Part shown: in pieces, positions 1 to 8,122 of the stretch
Position numbering within the stretch: position 1 is the first letter of the stretch
How the letters are laid out: each line of letters starts with the position of its first letter
Assembly: GCA_023457435.1 (NCBI GenBank)
Contig: JAEWLS010000038.1
Span: 160,120 to 224,119 of the forward strand
DNA length: 64,000 nt
Source of the DNA: Pseudomonadota bacterium
GTDB lineage: Bacteria; Pseudomonadota; Alphaproteobacteria; Rhizobiales; Rhizobiaceae
Direction: 5' to 3'
Position numbers and translations under genes: made by a program
The notes under the pieces: generated by a model
Databases searched by the model: none
What the model saw: the letters and a program-made list of their open reading frames with translations, nothing else
What the model was told of the DNA's origin: nothing

Positions 1-230
1 TCCGCATCCACGGGACGACTGAACCTTGGTCGATCGGGCAGGCCATGTCGTCCGGCTGCGTGCGTATGTTGAATCACGACGTGATCGACCTCTACAATCG
101 CGTCGCCGTCGGTGCGCGCGTGATCGTGAAGCAGGACGGCGTCGCCGAGGCGGAGATGGCGTCGGATGATCGGGATGCGCAACCACTGGAGCGCTTCAGG
201 CCTATCACGCCAGTTCGCGTGAGCTTCTAG
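1..230 (+). CDS. L,D-transpeptidase (YkuD family), C-terminal fragment
   Basis: The reading frame is open from the left edge of the window (first full codon at 3) and ends at 230, so only the last 75 residues are present. The fragment carries the YkuD catalytic signature: a His-Gly (HGT) followed by SSGCVRM, in which Cys is the nucleophile, then a VGARVIV tail. Enzymes of this family make 3-3 cross-links in peptidoglycan or attach proteins to it, and act in the periplasm; rhizobia usually encode many copies. About 25 extra residues follow the usual family end. Family assignment is secure; which paralogue it is cannot be told. Confidence 0.85.
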   Translation, partial: RIHGTTEPWSIGQAMSSGCVRMLNHDVIDLYNRVAVGARVIVKQDGVAEAEMASDDRDAQPLERFRPITPVRVSF

Positions 231-237
231 GTTTCCG

Positions 238-265
238 GCGGTGGCAAGCCTCTTCTTGCCACCGC
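238..265. terminator. Hairpin after the L,D-transpeptidase gene
   Basis: An 11-bp perfect inverted repeat (GCGGTGGCAAG / CTTGCCACCGC) with a 6-base loop begins 8 bases after the stop codon. No clear T-run follows, so it may be a weak terminator or a 3'-end stabilising structure. Confidence 0.5.
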
Positions 266-291
266 TTCCGCCGTTGTGTAAGACGCCTGTC

Positions 292-408
292 ATGTTCTCC
301 AGCGCGACAAACGCCAAAACAATCTCCGCCTTTGCGGCCGAGACTGTTTACGCGCGGCGCGCCGCTCTCCTTCTTCTCGGCCTTAGCGGCGACCGCCGGG
401 CTGGCTGA
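292..408 (+). CDS. leuL: Putative leucine leader peptide of leuA
   Basis: A 38-codon reading frame lies in the leuA leader. Four consecutive leucine codons (CTC CTT CTT CTC, 367-378) are followed by Gly and another Leu codon (382-384), giving LLLLGL about 24 bases before the stop TGA (406-408). An intrinsic terminator begins at that stop codon. This is the layout of translational attenuation: scarcity of charged tRNA-Leu stalls the ribosome on the Leu run and favours an antiterminator. Leader-peptide attenuation of leucine genes is known in proteobacteria including rhizobia. The start ATG has no strong ribosome binding site and other starts are possible. The function is inferred from codon content and position. 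Confidence 0.6.
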   Translation: MFSSATNAKTISAFAAETVYARRAALLLLGLSGDRRAG

Positions 409-454
409 GGAGCGTCCGGCGGTCGATATGGCCAGCCGGCCCGTGCTCCTTTTT
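408..454 (+). terminator. Intrinsic terminator/attenuator before leuA
   Basis: AGGAGC (408-413) pairs with GCTCCT (445-450), with an inner CCGGC (416-420)/GCCGG (435-439) stem, and TTTT follows at 451-454. The copy of GCCGG at 395-399 could pair with 416-420 instead, giving a candidate antiterminator. The hairpin sits between the Leu-rich leader peptide and leuA. Confidence 0.6.
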
Positions 455-525
455 CATCCGCAAGAAGACAATTCGCGGTAGCGCGTGGCCGGCCAAGCCG
501 CCCGCCGACCGCAGGAGACGAGATC

Positions 526-2244
526 ATGAACAGCCAGCCCAAATTTTCCGAAGCGTCGCCCGTGCGCGGCATGCCCGATGCCTCGCGCAAGTATCAACCC
601 TATCCGCGCATAGACCTTGCAGACCGCACCTGGCCTTCCAAGCGCATCGAGAAGGCCCCGATCTGGTGCTCCGTCGATCTGCGTGACGGCAACCAGGCGT
701 TGATCGACCCCATGGGGCATGAGCGCAAGGCGCGGATGTTTCAGTTGCTGCTCGACATGGGGTTTCAGGAAATCGAGATAGGCTTCCCGTCAGCGTCGCA
801 GACCGACTTCGATTTCGCCCGGTGGGCGATCGAGGAGGCCGGCGTGCCTCAGGACGTTGACCTCCAGGTTCTCGTTCAGTGCCGTCCGGAACTGATCACG
901 CGCACCTTCGAGGCGCTGCAGGGCGCCAAGACGCCGATCGTGCACTTCTATAATTCTACTAGCGAATTGCAGCGTCGGGTCGTGTTCGAGAAGGACGTGC
1001 CGGGCATCAAGCGCATCGCAACCGACGCTGCGAAGATGATTACCGACATGGCGGCGAAAGCAGGGGGCGGCTATCGCTTCGAGTATTCGCCGGAGAGCTT
1101 CACCGGCACAGAGCTCGAGGTGGCGCTGGAGATCTGCAACGCCGTCGCGGAGATCGTCAAGCCGACGCCGCAGAACCGGTTGATCTTCAATTTGCCTGCC
1201 ACGGTCGAGATGTCGACGCCCAATATCTATGCCGACATGATCGAATGGATGTGCCGCAACCTCGACAATCGCGAGTCCATCATCGTCTCGCTGCATCCGC
1301 ACAACGATCGCGGCACGGGCATAGCGGCCACGGAACTCGGACTGATGGCGGGCGCCGATCGCGTCGAGGGCACTTTGCTCGGGAACGGCGAGCGCACCGG
1401 CAACGTCGACATCGTCACCTTGGCGTTGAACATGTACACGCAGGGGGTCGATCCCGAGCTCGACTGCTCGAACGTCACACGCATCAAGGACGTATTCGAA
1501 TACTCAAACCAGTTGAAGGTGCCCGAGCGGCATCCCTATGTGGGCGAGCTGGTTTACACGGCTTTTTCCGGATCTCACCAGGACGCCATCAACAAGGGCA
1601 TGAAGGCCGCCGCCAGGGCCAACAAGCCGCATTGGGAAGTGCCGTATCTGCCGATCGATCCGAAGGATGTCGGCCGCAGCTACGAGGCGATCATCCGCAT
1701 CAACTCGCAGTCCGGCAAGGGGGGCATCGCCTACGTCCTCGATGCGGACTACGGCCTGAAGCTGCCGCGCAACCTGCAGGTCGAGTTCTCGCATGACATT
1801 CAGGATATCACCGACGCCGAGGGCAAGGAGCTGCCGGCAAAGCGCATCTATGAGCGTTTTCGTGAAGTCTACATCGATCAGCCCGCCGGCAGGTTCAGGT
1901 TCATCGACCACCAAAGCTTCCCCGACACCGAGGTGAGAGGAAGACGCATAATCGAAGCTACTATCGAGGATAGCGGCCGCGAGGTGAAGATCGAGGGCCG
2001 CGGCACAGGGCCCATCGACGGGTTCGTGGACGCGCTTTCGCGCCACTGCGATATCGAGCTGTCGGTCCTCGACTATTCCGAACACTCCCTGCAGCAGGGG
2101 TCGAATGCCTCTGCCATCTGCTACATGGAGGTCCAGCATCCGGGCGGACGTCTGTTCGGAGCGGGCATTAATACAAACATCGTTGCGGCTTCGCTCGAGG
2201 CCGTGGTCTCCGCTGCGAATCGCATCCTCGGGTCGCGGCGCTGA
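526..2244 (+). CDS. leuA: 2-isopropylmalate synthase
   Basis: First committed step of leucine synthesis: condenses acetyl-CoA with 2-oxoisovalerate to 2-isopropylmalate in the cytoplasm. The 572-residue protein is the long LeuA form. The N-terminal HMGL-type TIM barrel has VDLRDGNQAL near residue 50 (Arg-Asp acting on the substrate and metal) and the HPHNDRGTG metal site near 260, followed by GNGERTGNVD. A linker leads to the C-terminal LeuA allosteric domain (about 430-570) that senses leucine. A GGAGACGAG ribosome binding site precedes ATG 526. The upstream leader peptide and terminator suggest transcription is also controlled by leucine supply. Confidence 0.95.
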   Translation: MNSQPKFSEASPVRGMPDASRKYQPYPRIDLADRTWPSKRIEKAPIWCSVDLRDGNQALIDPMGHERKARMFQLLLDMGFQEIEIGFPSASQTDFDFARWAIEEAGVPQDVDLQVLVQCRPELITRTFEALQGAKTPIVHFYNSTSELQRRVVFEKDVPGIKRIATDAAKMITDMAAKAGGGYRFEYSPESFTGTELEVALEICNAVAEIVKPTPQNRLIFNLPATVEMSTPNIYADMIEWMCRNLDNRESIIVSLHPHNDRGTGIAATELGLMAGADRVEGTLLGNGERTGNVDIVTLALNMYTQGVDPELDCSNVTRIKDVFEYSNQLKVPERHPYVGELVYTAFSGSHQDAINKGMKAAARANKPHWEVPYLPIDPKDVGRSYEAIIRINSQSGKGGIAYVLDADYGLKLPRNLQVEFSHDIQDITDAEGKELPAKRIYERFREVYIDQPAGRFRFIDHQSFPDTEVRGRRIIEATIEDSGREVKIEGRGTGPIDGFVDALSRHCDIELSVLDYSEHSLQQGSNASAICYMEVQHPGGRLFGAGINTNIVAASLEAVVSAANRILGSRR

Positions 2245-2316
2245 CAAGGCTCTGGCGCTTGTGCAGGCGGCATCGCTCGTTATGATCGCCTGACCGACAT
2301 ACGAGGAAACTGTTGT

Positions 2317-3963
2317 TTGCGGCGCCAGATGCCCCCTGATGGCGCGGTCGGCGAGGCCCTCGATCGGGTTCTCGCCAGCGCGACCTTTGCCCGTTCCGGA
2401 CGAGCACGCGATCTGCTCCGCTACATCGTCGAGCGCGAGCAGGCGGGCGACGCTGATCAGCTCAAGGGTTTTTCGATCGCGCTCGACGTGTTCGGTCGCG
2501 ATGCCGAGTTCGATTCGTCGACGGACGCGGTGGTGCGCGTCCAGGCAGGCAGGCTTCGTGAGCTCCTGGCGCAGTACTACGCCGGCGAGGGGGCCGGCGA
2601 CACCTTGCGTATCACGGTGCCTCGCGGCACGTACGTACCCTCGTACGAGGTCGGGTCGGAAACGGGGGCAGCAGAAGAGGTCGCCTCCGTCATAGCGCCG
2701 GCCGTTCCCGGACCGCCTCGCGCGCGGCTGCGCAATCAATTGCGGATGATCTGGGTGGCGATCGCCGTCGTCATCGCCCTGCTCGGCTTCGTCGCCTACC
2801 GGGTCGCCGGCGACCGGGCAGGCGTCGCAGGCGCCGCGACGGTCGAACGCGGCGACCTGCCGGCGGTGTTCCTGGCGCGCTCCGGCACCGACGAATCGGT
2901 CGCCAAGGTGGAAGCGATCTTTCGCAAGGCGCTTGCCGGATTCGACACAGTCGATTTCATCGCCCGACCATATGCCTTACCGACCGACCCTACGGACGCC
3001 AATCGCGACTTCGTCTTCACCTTTGCTCCCGGAAGTGCTCCGGGCGAAGTTGCCGTCGAACTCGAGAACGCCGCGAGCGGCAAGGCGCTGATTTCGCGCT
3101 CGATCGACATTGCGCATGCCGAGGACTTCGTCGCGGACACACTGAGTTCGCTGGCGCCGGTGTCCGGCGCAATCTACGCGCAGATCGCGGGCACGGGAGC
3201 CGGCACGCCGCTGATCGACTGCCTGCTGCTCAACGACGGCTACTACCGCGAGCCCAGCAAGGACGGGCACAGGGCGGCGTATGACTGCTTCAAGGCGCTT
3301 GCCGATACCGGCTCCAAGTCGCCGCTCGTCTATTCGGAGCTGGGCGCGCTGCACCTTCGAGGGGCGACAGCCAATCCGCCGTATCCGGCTGGCGCGACAA
3401 AGCAGGAAGCGGTGGAATTCGCGCGCAAAGGGATCCAGCTCGGTCCAAACAGCCCTTACGCGCACCGCGCCTACGGCTATCTCCTCCAGCGTCTCGGCGA
3501 CGAGCAGGAGAGCATCCGCTGGATGAAGACCGCTTACGAGCTGAACGCCTACGACCTCAGCATGGCGGCGGCCTATGCCTACGCGCTGATCTTCGCCTCG
3601 GATTACGCAACCGGCACTCCGATCATGGAGCGCGCGGTCCTGGCCTCGAGCGCGCACCCGGGCTGGTGGGACTACGCATTGTTCTTGGGGCACTTCATGC
3701 GCGACGACATCGATGGGGCACGGCGCGCCCTGTCGCCGATCGAGACCACAAAGCGTGGACACTACTATCTTGCCCGCCTGATCGTTGCCGACAAGCGCGA
3801 TGACAAAGCCGGCGCAGCGGCGTTGCTGGCACAGATTGCGGCCGAATATCCAAAGCTGTCGGCAGACCCGCGCTCCTTCTACGTCAACGCGGAGTACCCG
3901 ATCGACATGGTGGAGAAGCTTTTGGCTGCGCTCCGATCCGCCGGGTTGGCGGGCGCAAGCTAG
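2317..3963 (+). CDS. Winged-helix N-terminus, membrane-anchored TPR regulator-like protein
   Basis: 548 residues. Residues 1-105 match the DNA-binding-like N-terminus common in rhizobial 'adenylate cyclase-like' regulators (ARSGRARDLLRYIVE, STDAVVRVQAGRLRELL, then a PRGTYVPSYE turn). A single hydrophobic segment follows at about 143-163 (WVAIAVVIALLGFVAYRV). The rest, from about 290, is helical and TPR-like (repeated Ala-Tyr pairs around residues 380-440). There is no cyclase catalytic domain. I chose TTG 2317 because GAGGA lies 9 bases upstream; ATG 2329 is the alternative. It follows leuA by 72 bases, but a functional link is not evident. Target and signal are unknown. Confidence 0.65.
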   Translation: MRRQMPPDGAVGEALDRVLASATFARSGRARDLLRYIVEREQAGDADQLKGFSIALDVFGRDAEFDSSTDAVVRVQAGRLRELLAQYYAGEGAGDTLRITVPRGTYVPSYEVGSETGAAEEVASVIAPAVPGPPRARLRNQLRMIWVAIAVVIALLGFVAYRVAGDRAGVAGAATVERGDLPAVFLARSGTDESVAKVEAIFRKALAGFDTVDFIARPYALPTDPTDANRDFVFTFAPGSAPGEVAVELENAASGKALISRSIDIAHAEDFVADTLSSLAPVSGAIYAQIAGTGAGTPLIDCLLLNDGYYREPSKDGHRAAYDCFKALADTGSKSPLVYSELGALHLRGATANPPYPAGATKQEAVEFARKGIQLGPNSPYAHRAYGYLLQRLGDEQESIRWMKTAYELNAYDLSMAAAYAYALIFASDYATGTPIMERAVLASSAHPGWWDYALFLGHFMRDDIDGARRALSPIETTKRGHYYLARLIVADKRDDKAGAAALLAQIAAEYPKLSADPRSFYVNAEYPIDMVEKLLAALRSAGLAGAS

Positions 3964-4033
3964 TCGTCGATCAATGGCGCTCACCGGCGCGGTGTGGTAG
4001 GGTTTTGTGAACCATATCTCACCGGAGCAACCA

Positions 4034-4642
4034 ATGAGCGACGCGCAGCAGGCCGTCGACAACGAGAAAGGTCGTCGACTTTCCGATGTCATCCGGGAGG
4101 TCAGAAACTCGTTCGCCGATCGCAACGACGTCGTAATCGAGATGCGCGAGGTTGCGCGCACGCGATTGGAGATGCTCGCCGCGGAGTTGCGGGACGTCAT
4201 CAGCGAGGCGTCGCGCGACGCTCCCATCTTCGATTTCGCCATTTCCTCGGGCGAGCAGCCGCGACTCTGGATCGACGCCGTAGCGCATGTCGGCTTGGCA
4301 CGCGACCGCCGCACTTATCGCTTCGTGCGGGAGACCCGCAATGGACGCATCGTGCTAGCCGAATCCGTGGAAATCAAACCGGTGGCCGACGCGGTGACAC
4401 TCTACGTCGCGGAACGTATCGTAGAGCGTCAACGCAGCCTCGAAGGCGAAGCGCCTCTGCTGGCAGCATCGTCGCTGCCTTCAAGGCAAACTGCGGCCCC
4501 GATTGAGGAGGTCCGCAAACGCAACCGTGCCGCCGAGGTCTTGTCTGGCCTGGCGCTGGTCCTGCTCGGCCTGATCGTCGGCGCCGCGATCACCATCTTC
4601 ATACTGCGCCAGCGCTTTCCGGAACTCGCGGGACTTCTTTAG
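4034..4642 (+). CDS. Conserved hypothetical protein with C-terminal membrane anchor
   Basis: 202 residues. It starts with a charged helical region (about 1-60, rich in Arg/Glu, coiled-coil-like), then a mixed alpha/beta middle, and ends with one membrane segment (about 175-195, LALVLLGLIVGAAITIFIL). A tail-anchored cytoplasmic protein is the simplest reading. ATG 4034 has CCGGAGCAACC directly upstream; an in-frame GTG at 4007 would add nine residues. The stop overlaps the 3' end of the convergent phosphoesterase gene by 4 bases. I do not recognise a characterised family. Confidence 0.6.
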   Translation: MSDAQQAVDNEKGRRLSDVIREVRNSFADRNDVVIEMREVARTRLEMLAAELRDVISEASRDAPIFDFAISSGEQPRLWIDAVAHVGLARDRRTYRFVRETRNGRIVLAESVEIKPVADAVTLYVAERIVERQRSLEGEAPLLAASSLPSRQTAAPIEEVRKRNRAAEVLSGLALVLLGLIVGAAITIFILRQRFPELAGLL

Positions 4643-5565
4643 GCGAACATCGGAAAATCGGAGCCGGGAACAAGGGGCCCGGACCAAATATCGGCCATCG
4701 CGCCATCAGGGCCGGAAATGCCGCGACGCGTGAGGCCTACTTCCCAGTTGCCTGGCTCGCCATCGATATCGATGAGATTGTATTGGGCTGCCGGCTTGGC
4801 GGAGCCGTGCGCTTGGCCTGCCGCGGCGACGCCGACCACGGGCACGCGGCCCATACGTCCGTTCAGCCAGTGCGTTGTCGGCAGATGCGTGTGGCCATGC
4901 AGCACGAGTTCCGCCCCATGGTTCTCGAGCATCTCCTGGAACCGTCCTATGCCGAAGAGGCGCTTGTGTGGAGCGGTCGCGCCGCGCACGGGGGGGTGGT
5001 GGATGAGAACGATGCGGAACAGGCCGCGCTCGTAGGTGGCGTCGAGTAGGTGCCTTGCCGCCCTTTCCTGCTCGCCGGGAAAGTAGCCGCTGGCCATGAA
5101 TGGCGCGCTGGCCCGGGCGGAGGACAGGCCAATCATCGCAACCGGCCCGCGGACCCGTAGAAAGGGAAAGTCGTTGCGGCCCATAGGATCGGTCGCGCCA
5201 TCGCCGGTCATGTAGCGCCCCCAGGCCTTGCAGACCTTGTCCAGGGCGCCCGGCACGTATGCATCGTGGTTGCCAGGCACCAAGGTGACACCCGCCTCGT
5301 GCCCGAGAATCTCGAGCCAGGTCTTCGCAAGGTCGATCTCGCGATCAAGCGCCAGATTCACCAAGTCGCCCGTGACGGCGATGTGCGATGGCTCGAAATC
5401 CCGCATGTCCTTTACGATCGCTTCGATGATGCCTTCGGCGATCGTATGCCGGCGATTGCGTTGCCAGTTGATGTATCCCGTGATCCGCTTGGAGGCGAGT
5501 TCCCAGTACGATACATCGGGCAACGGGCCGAGGTGGATGTCGGAGATATGAGCCAGCCGGAACAT
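4639..5565 (-). CDS. Calcineurin-like metallophosphoesterase
   Basis: 308 residues with the full set of metal-binding motifs in order: DIHLG near residue 9, GDLVN near 66, GNHDAY near 98, HHPP near 190 and GHTHLP near 222. These place two metal ions for hydrolysis of phosphomono- or phosphodiesters. There is no signal peptide, so it is probably cytoplasmic; the substrate cannot be deduced (members act on cyclic nucleotides, UDP-diacylglucosamine and others). Full length for the family. Convergent with the preceding gene and divergent from the Nudix gene. Confidence 0.85.
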   Translation of the reverse strand: MFRLAHISDIHLGPLPDVSYWELASKRITGYINWQRNRRHTIAEGIIEAIVKDMRDFEPSHIAVTGDLVNLALDREIDLAKTWLEILGHEAGVTLVPGNHDAYVPGALDKVCKAWGRYMTGDGATDPMGRNDFPFLRVRGPVAMIGLSSARASAPFMASGYFPGEQERAARHLLDATYERGLFRIVLIHHPPVRGATAPHKRLFGIGRFQEMLENHGAELVLHGHTHLPTTHWLNGRMGRVPVVGVAAAGQAHGSAKPAAQYNLIDIDGEPGNWEVGLTRRGISGPDGAMADIWSGPLVPGSDFPMFA

Positions 5566-5609
5566 GAAAACGTTTTAGGTCAGCCAGGCTCCACTGGCAA
5601 AGGCGGCAC

Positions 5610-6107
5610 GTGACGCCGGGCGAAGATCGTCGCTTCAGCCAGACCGGTTGGCCGCGGCTTCGCGGCAGGCTGTTCCACCTCTATTTCCTGCTTCGCCGGC
5701 CGATGACCCTCGGCGTCCGCGGGTGCGTATATGACGAGACCACCCGATCCGTGTTTCTGATCCGGCACACCTACGTTCCCGGCTGGCAGCTTCCCGGTGG
5801 CGGTGTCGAGCGGGGAGAGACCGTCGTGCAGTCGCTGGTGCGCGAGCTGGTAGAGGAGGGGAACGTCGAACTTACGGGCGAGCCGAAGCTCATATCAATC
5901 CACTACAACCGCGGTGCCAGCGCCCGCGATCATGTTGCGTTGTACCTGATCACCAGCTTCCGACAGACTGCCGAGAAGCTACCCGACCGGGAGATTGCGG
6001 AGGCGGGCTTCTTCCAACTCGATGCTCTGCCGGAGACTACGACACCCGCCACACGCCGTCGCCTCGCCGAAATCTTCGACCGGATCGATCCATCACCATA
6101 TTGGTAA
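5610..6107 (+). CDS. Nudix hydrolase
   Basis: 165 residues, starting from GTG 5610. It contains a full Nudix box from about residue 64: GG, then VERGETVVQS, then LVRELVEEGNV, matching G-x5-E-x7-RE-U-x-EE-x-G-U, so Mg-dependent cleavage of a nucleoside diphosphate linked to another group is expected. Preceding residues HTYVPGWQLP match the usual approach strand. The substrate is unknown. It runs divergently from the metallophosphoesterase gene and shares a 44-base spacer with it. Confidence 0.85.
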   Translation: MTPGEDRRFSQTGWPRLRGRLFHLYFLLRRPMTLGVRGCVYDETTRSVFLIRHTYVPGWQLPGGGVERGETVVQSLVRELVEEGNVELTGEPKLISIHYNRGASARDHVALYLITSFRQTAEKLPDREIAEAGFFQLDALPETTTPATRRRLAEIFDRIDPSPYW

Positions 6108-6189
6108 CTCGATGTTACCGCCGTTTAAGGTTCGTGCCCCATCCTGGCCACAAACCGCGTCGAGTCTCTTCACCCGAGGAGGTAGCGCC

Positions 6190-6378
6190 ATGGAACGGAT
6201 ACCGAGAGTCACCAACTACAGGCGATCGTCGCCCACGCTTTGGACACCTTGGGGACCGGTGCCAATCGACAATGCGAGGCCGACCGAGAAGCTGACATCG
6301 CTGCGGCAGCGCGAGTTGTCTGCTCGACATCGGAACGCCTCGTCGAACCGTAAGCCGGAAGTCAGGTCCGCGAACTAG
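6190..6378 (+). CDS. Possible small basic protein, 62 residues
   Basis: ATG 6190 is preceded at six bases by GAGGAGGT (6177-6183), one of the strongest ribosome binding sites in the window, which is the main support for this gene. The product is basic and polar (many Arg, Ser, Asn, Pro) without a membrane segment. Its last 17 bases overlap the 3' end of the convergent hydroquinone reductase gene. No family recognised; it could be a spurious frame. Confidence 0.4.
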   Translation: MERIPRVTNYRRSSPTLWTPWGPVPIDNARPTEKLTSLRQRELSARHRNASSNRKPEVRSAN

Positions 6379-7357
6379 TCGGAAGGCGGCCGCGATCATG
6401 GGGCCGCGCGAAGTCCAGTTCTGGTCCTAACGGCACGATCCGCGTCGGATTGATCATATCGTGGCTGCCGTAGTAGTGCCGCTTGATGTGATCCGTGTTG
6501 ACCGTGTCCGACACGCCGGGCACCTGGAAAAGCTCCCGCAAATAATTCGACAGATTGGGGTAGTCCTCGATGCGTCGGAGATTGCACTTGAAGTGCGAAT
6601 AGTACACCGCGTCGAACCTGATCAGCGTCGTGAATAGCCGCCAGTCGGCTTCGGTGAGCCTATCGCCAGCCAAATACCGCTGTCCGGCGAGCCGCTCCTC
6701 GGCCCAGTCGAGCGTGGCAAAGACGTCTCGAAAGGCCTCCTCGTAGGCATCCTGCTTTGTAGCGAAACCGGCGCGGTAGACGCCATTGTTTAGCGTTGCG
6801 TAGACGCGTTCGTTGATAGCGTCGATCTCGGCTCGCAGTGCTTGGGGGTAAAAGTCGATGGTTTCGTCGCCCCACTCGTCGAACGCGGAATTGAGCATGC
6901 GGATGATCTCCGCCGACTCGTTGTTGACCACCGTGCGTTCGCGCTTGTCCCAAAGCACCGGAACGGTGACGCGTCCGGTGAAGGCTGGGTTGGATTTCGT
7001 GTAGACCTCGTGCAGAAATGAAAGACCATACAGCGTATCGCCGGTCGCACCGTCCGCCTCGTTGAATGTCCAGCCGTTGTTGCCCATGAAGTGATGGACA
7101 ACCGACACCGAGATGACGTCCTCAAGCTTCTTGAGCTTGCGGAAAATCAGGGTGCGGTGAGCCCACGGGCACGCCCAGGCCACGTAGAGATGATAGCGTC
7201 CTGTCTCGGCCTTGAAACCGCGCCCACCGTCGGGTCCCGGCCTCCCGTCGGGCGTCACCCAGTCGCGAAAACTCGATGCCTTCCGCTCAAAGGTCCCGCC
7301 GGTGCTTTTCGTGTCGTACCACTGATCCTTCCAGACACCGTCGACGAGCAGACCCAT
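6362..7357 (-). CDS. Glutathionyl-hydroquinone reductase (Xi-class GST)
   Basis: 331 residues. Enzymes of this family reduce glutathionyl-hydroquinones to hydroquinones using a catalytic Cys. The AWACPWAHR motif near residue 60 holds that Cys in the CPWAH context that defines the class, and the protein has the family's N-terminal thioredoxin-like and C-terminal helical (about 170-310) domains. AAGGAG lies just upstream of ATG 7357, which excludes the longer upstream extension. It is likely cytoplasmic, in quinone detoxification or turnover of aromatics. Homologues are called YqjG, EcmB or PcpF. Confidence 0.9.
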   Translation of the reverse strand: MGLLVDGVWKDQWYDTKSTGGTFERKASSFRDWVTPDGRPGPDGGRGFKAETGRYHLYVAWACPWAHRTLIFRKLKKLEDVISVSVVHHFMGNNGWTFNEADGATGDTLYGLSFLHEVYTKSNPAFTGRVTVPVLWDKRERTVVNNESAEIIRMLNSAFDEWGDETIDFYPQALRAEIDAINERVYATLNNGVYRAGFATKQDAYEEAFRDVFATLDWAEERLAGQRYLAGDRLTEADWRLFTTLIRFDAVYYSHFKCNLRRIEDYPNLSNYLRELFQVPGVSDTVNTDHIKRHYYGSHDMINPTRIVPLGPELDFARPHDRGRLPTSSRT

Positions 7358-7600
7358 GGCGTTCTCCTTGGTTTGTCTCGATCTAGTGGCGCGGTCGCTG
7401 CCAGCAAAGTGTGAAGGCCTGAACGGTCCGTCACCGCTACAGTTGCAGGGCTTCGGCAACGGTGATAGGCGTGCCGCACCTACCGGGAGGGGTTCCGTGC
7501 GGCTACATCGTTTCGAGCGACGACGAATGGGTTCACGCGCCTGAGGCGCGATCCACCGCGGATGTCTGTCCGCGTCCCCATTCTCCTTCGGAACGAGACG

Positions 7601-8122
7601 ATGACCAGCGTCCCAGACGTTCTCTACTTGCCGGAACAGCCTGTTCACGACATTGAAATCGAGGACATCAACGCCGAGGCTTTCGGGCCAGGGCGTTTTG
7701 CTCGAGCAGCTTACAAGATCCGTGAGGGCGGACCCCATGACCGGGCTTTGTCGTTTGTCGCTCTGCGGCACGGCAATGTCGTCGCGACTTGCCGCATGAC
7801 GCCGATCGCGGCTGGGGAAGGGCGCGCGCTGCTACTTGGTCCGCTCGCGGTCCGTCCCGCTCATAAGGACCTTGGCATTGGACGCCGCCTCGTTGTGCTG
7901 TCACTTGAGGAGGCGCGCAAGGCGGGTGCCGGGGCGGTCATCCTCGTCGGCGACGAGCCCTACTATGGCCCACTAGGTTTCAGGCACATTCCAAACGGGC
8001 AGATGATCATGCCCCGCCCGGTCGATCCGAGGCGCTTCCTGGTGCATGAGATCGTGCCGGGAACGCTCGCTGCTTTGCGCGGGGCCGTGACACACGCCGA
8101 CGTGGCAGCATATGCGCGCTAG
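7601..8122 (+). CDS. GNAT-family N-acetyltransferase
   Basis: 173 residues from ATG 7601 (in-frame ATG 7562 is possible; both have weak ribosome binding sites). It shows the GNAT fold features: LLLGPLAVRPAHKDLGIGRR, with the acetyl-CoA pyrophosphate loop (R/Q-x-x-G-x-G/A equivalent KDLGIG), then VILVGDEPYYGPLGF, a pattern seen in the YhbS-like branch. The substrate is unknown. The 3' end overlaps the convergent oxidoreductase gene by 4 bases. Confidence 0.85.
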   Translation: MTSVPDVLYLPEQPVHDIEIEDINAEAFGPGRFARAAYKIREGGPHDRALSFVALRHGNVVATCRMTPIAAGEGRALLLGPLAVRPAHKDLGIGRRLVVLSLEEARKAGAGAVILVGDEPYYGPLGFRHIPNGQMIMPRPVDPRRFLVHEIVPGTLAALRGAVTHADVAAYAR

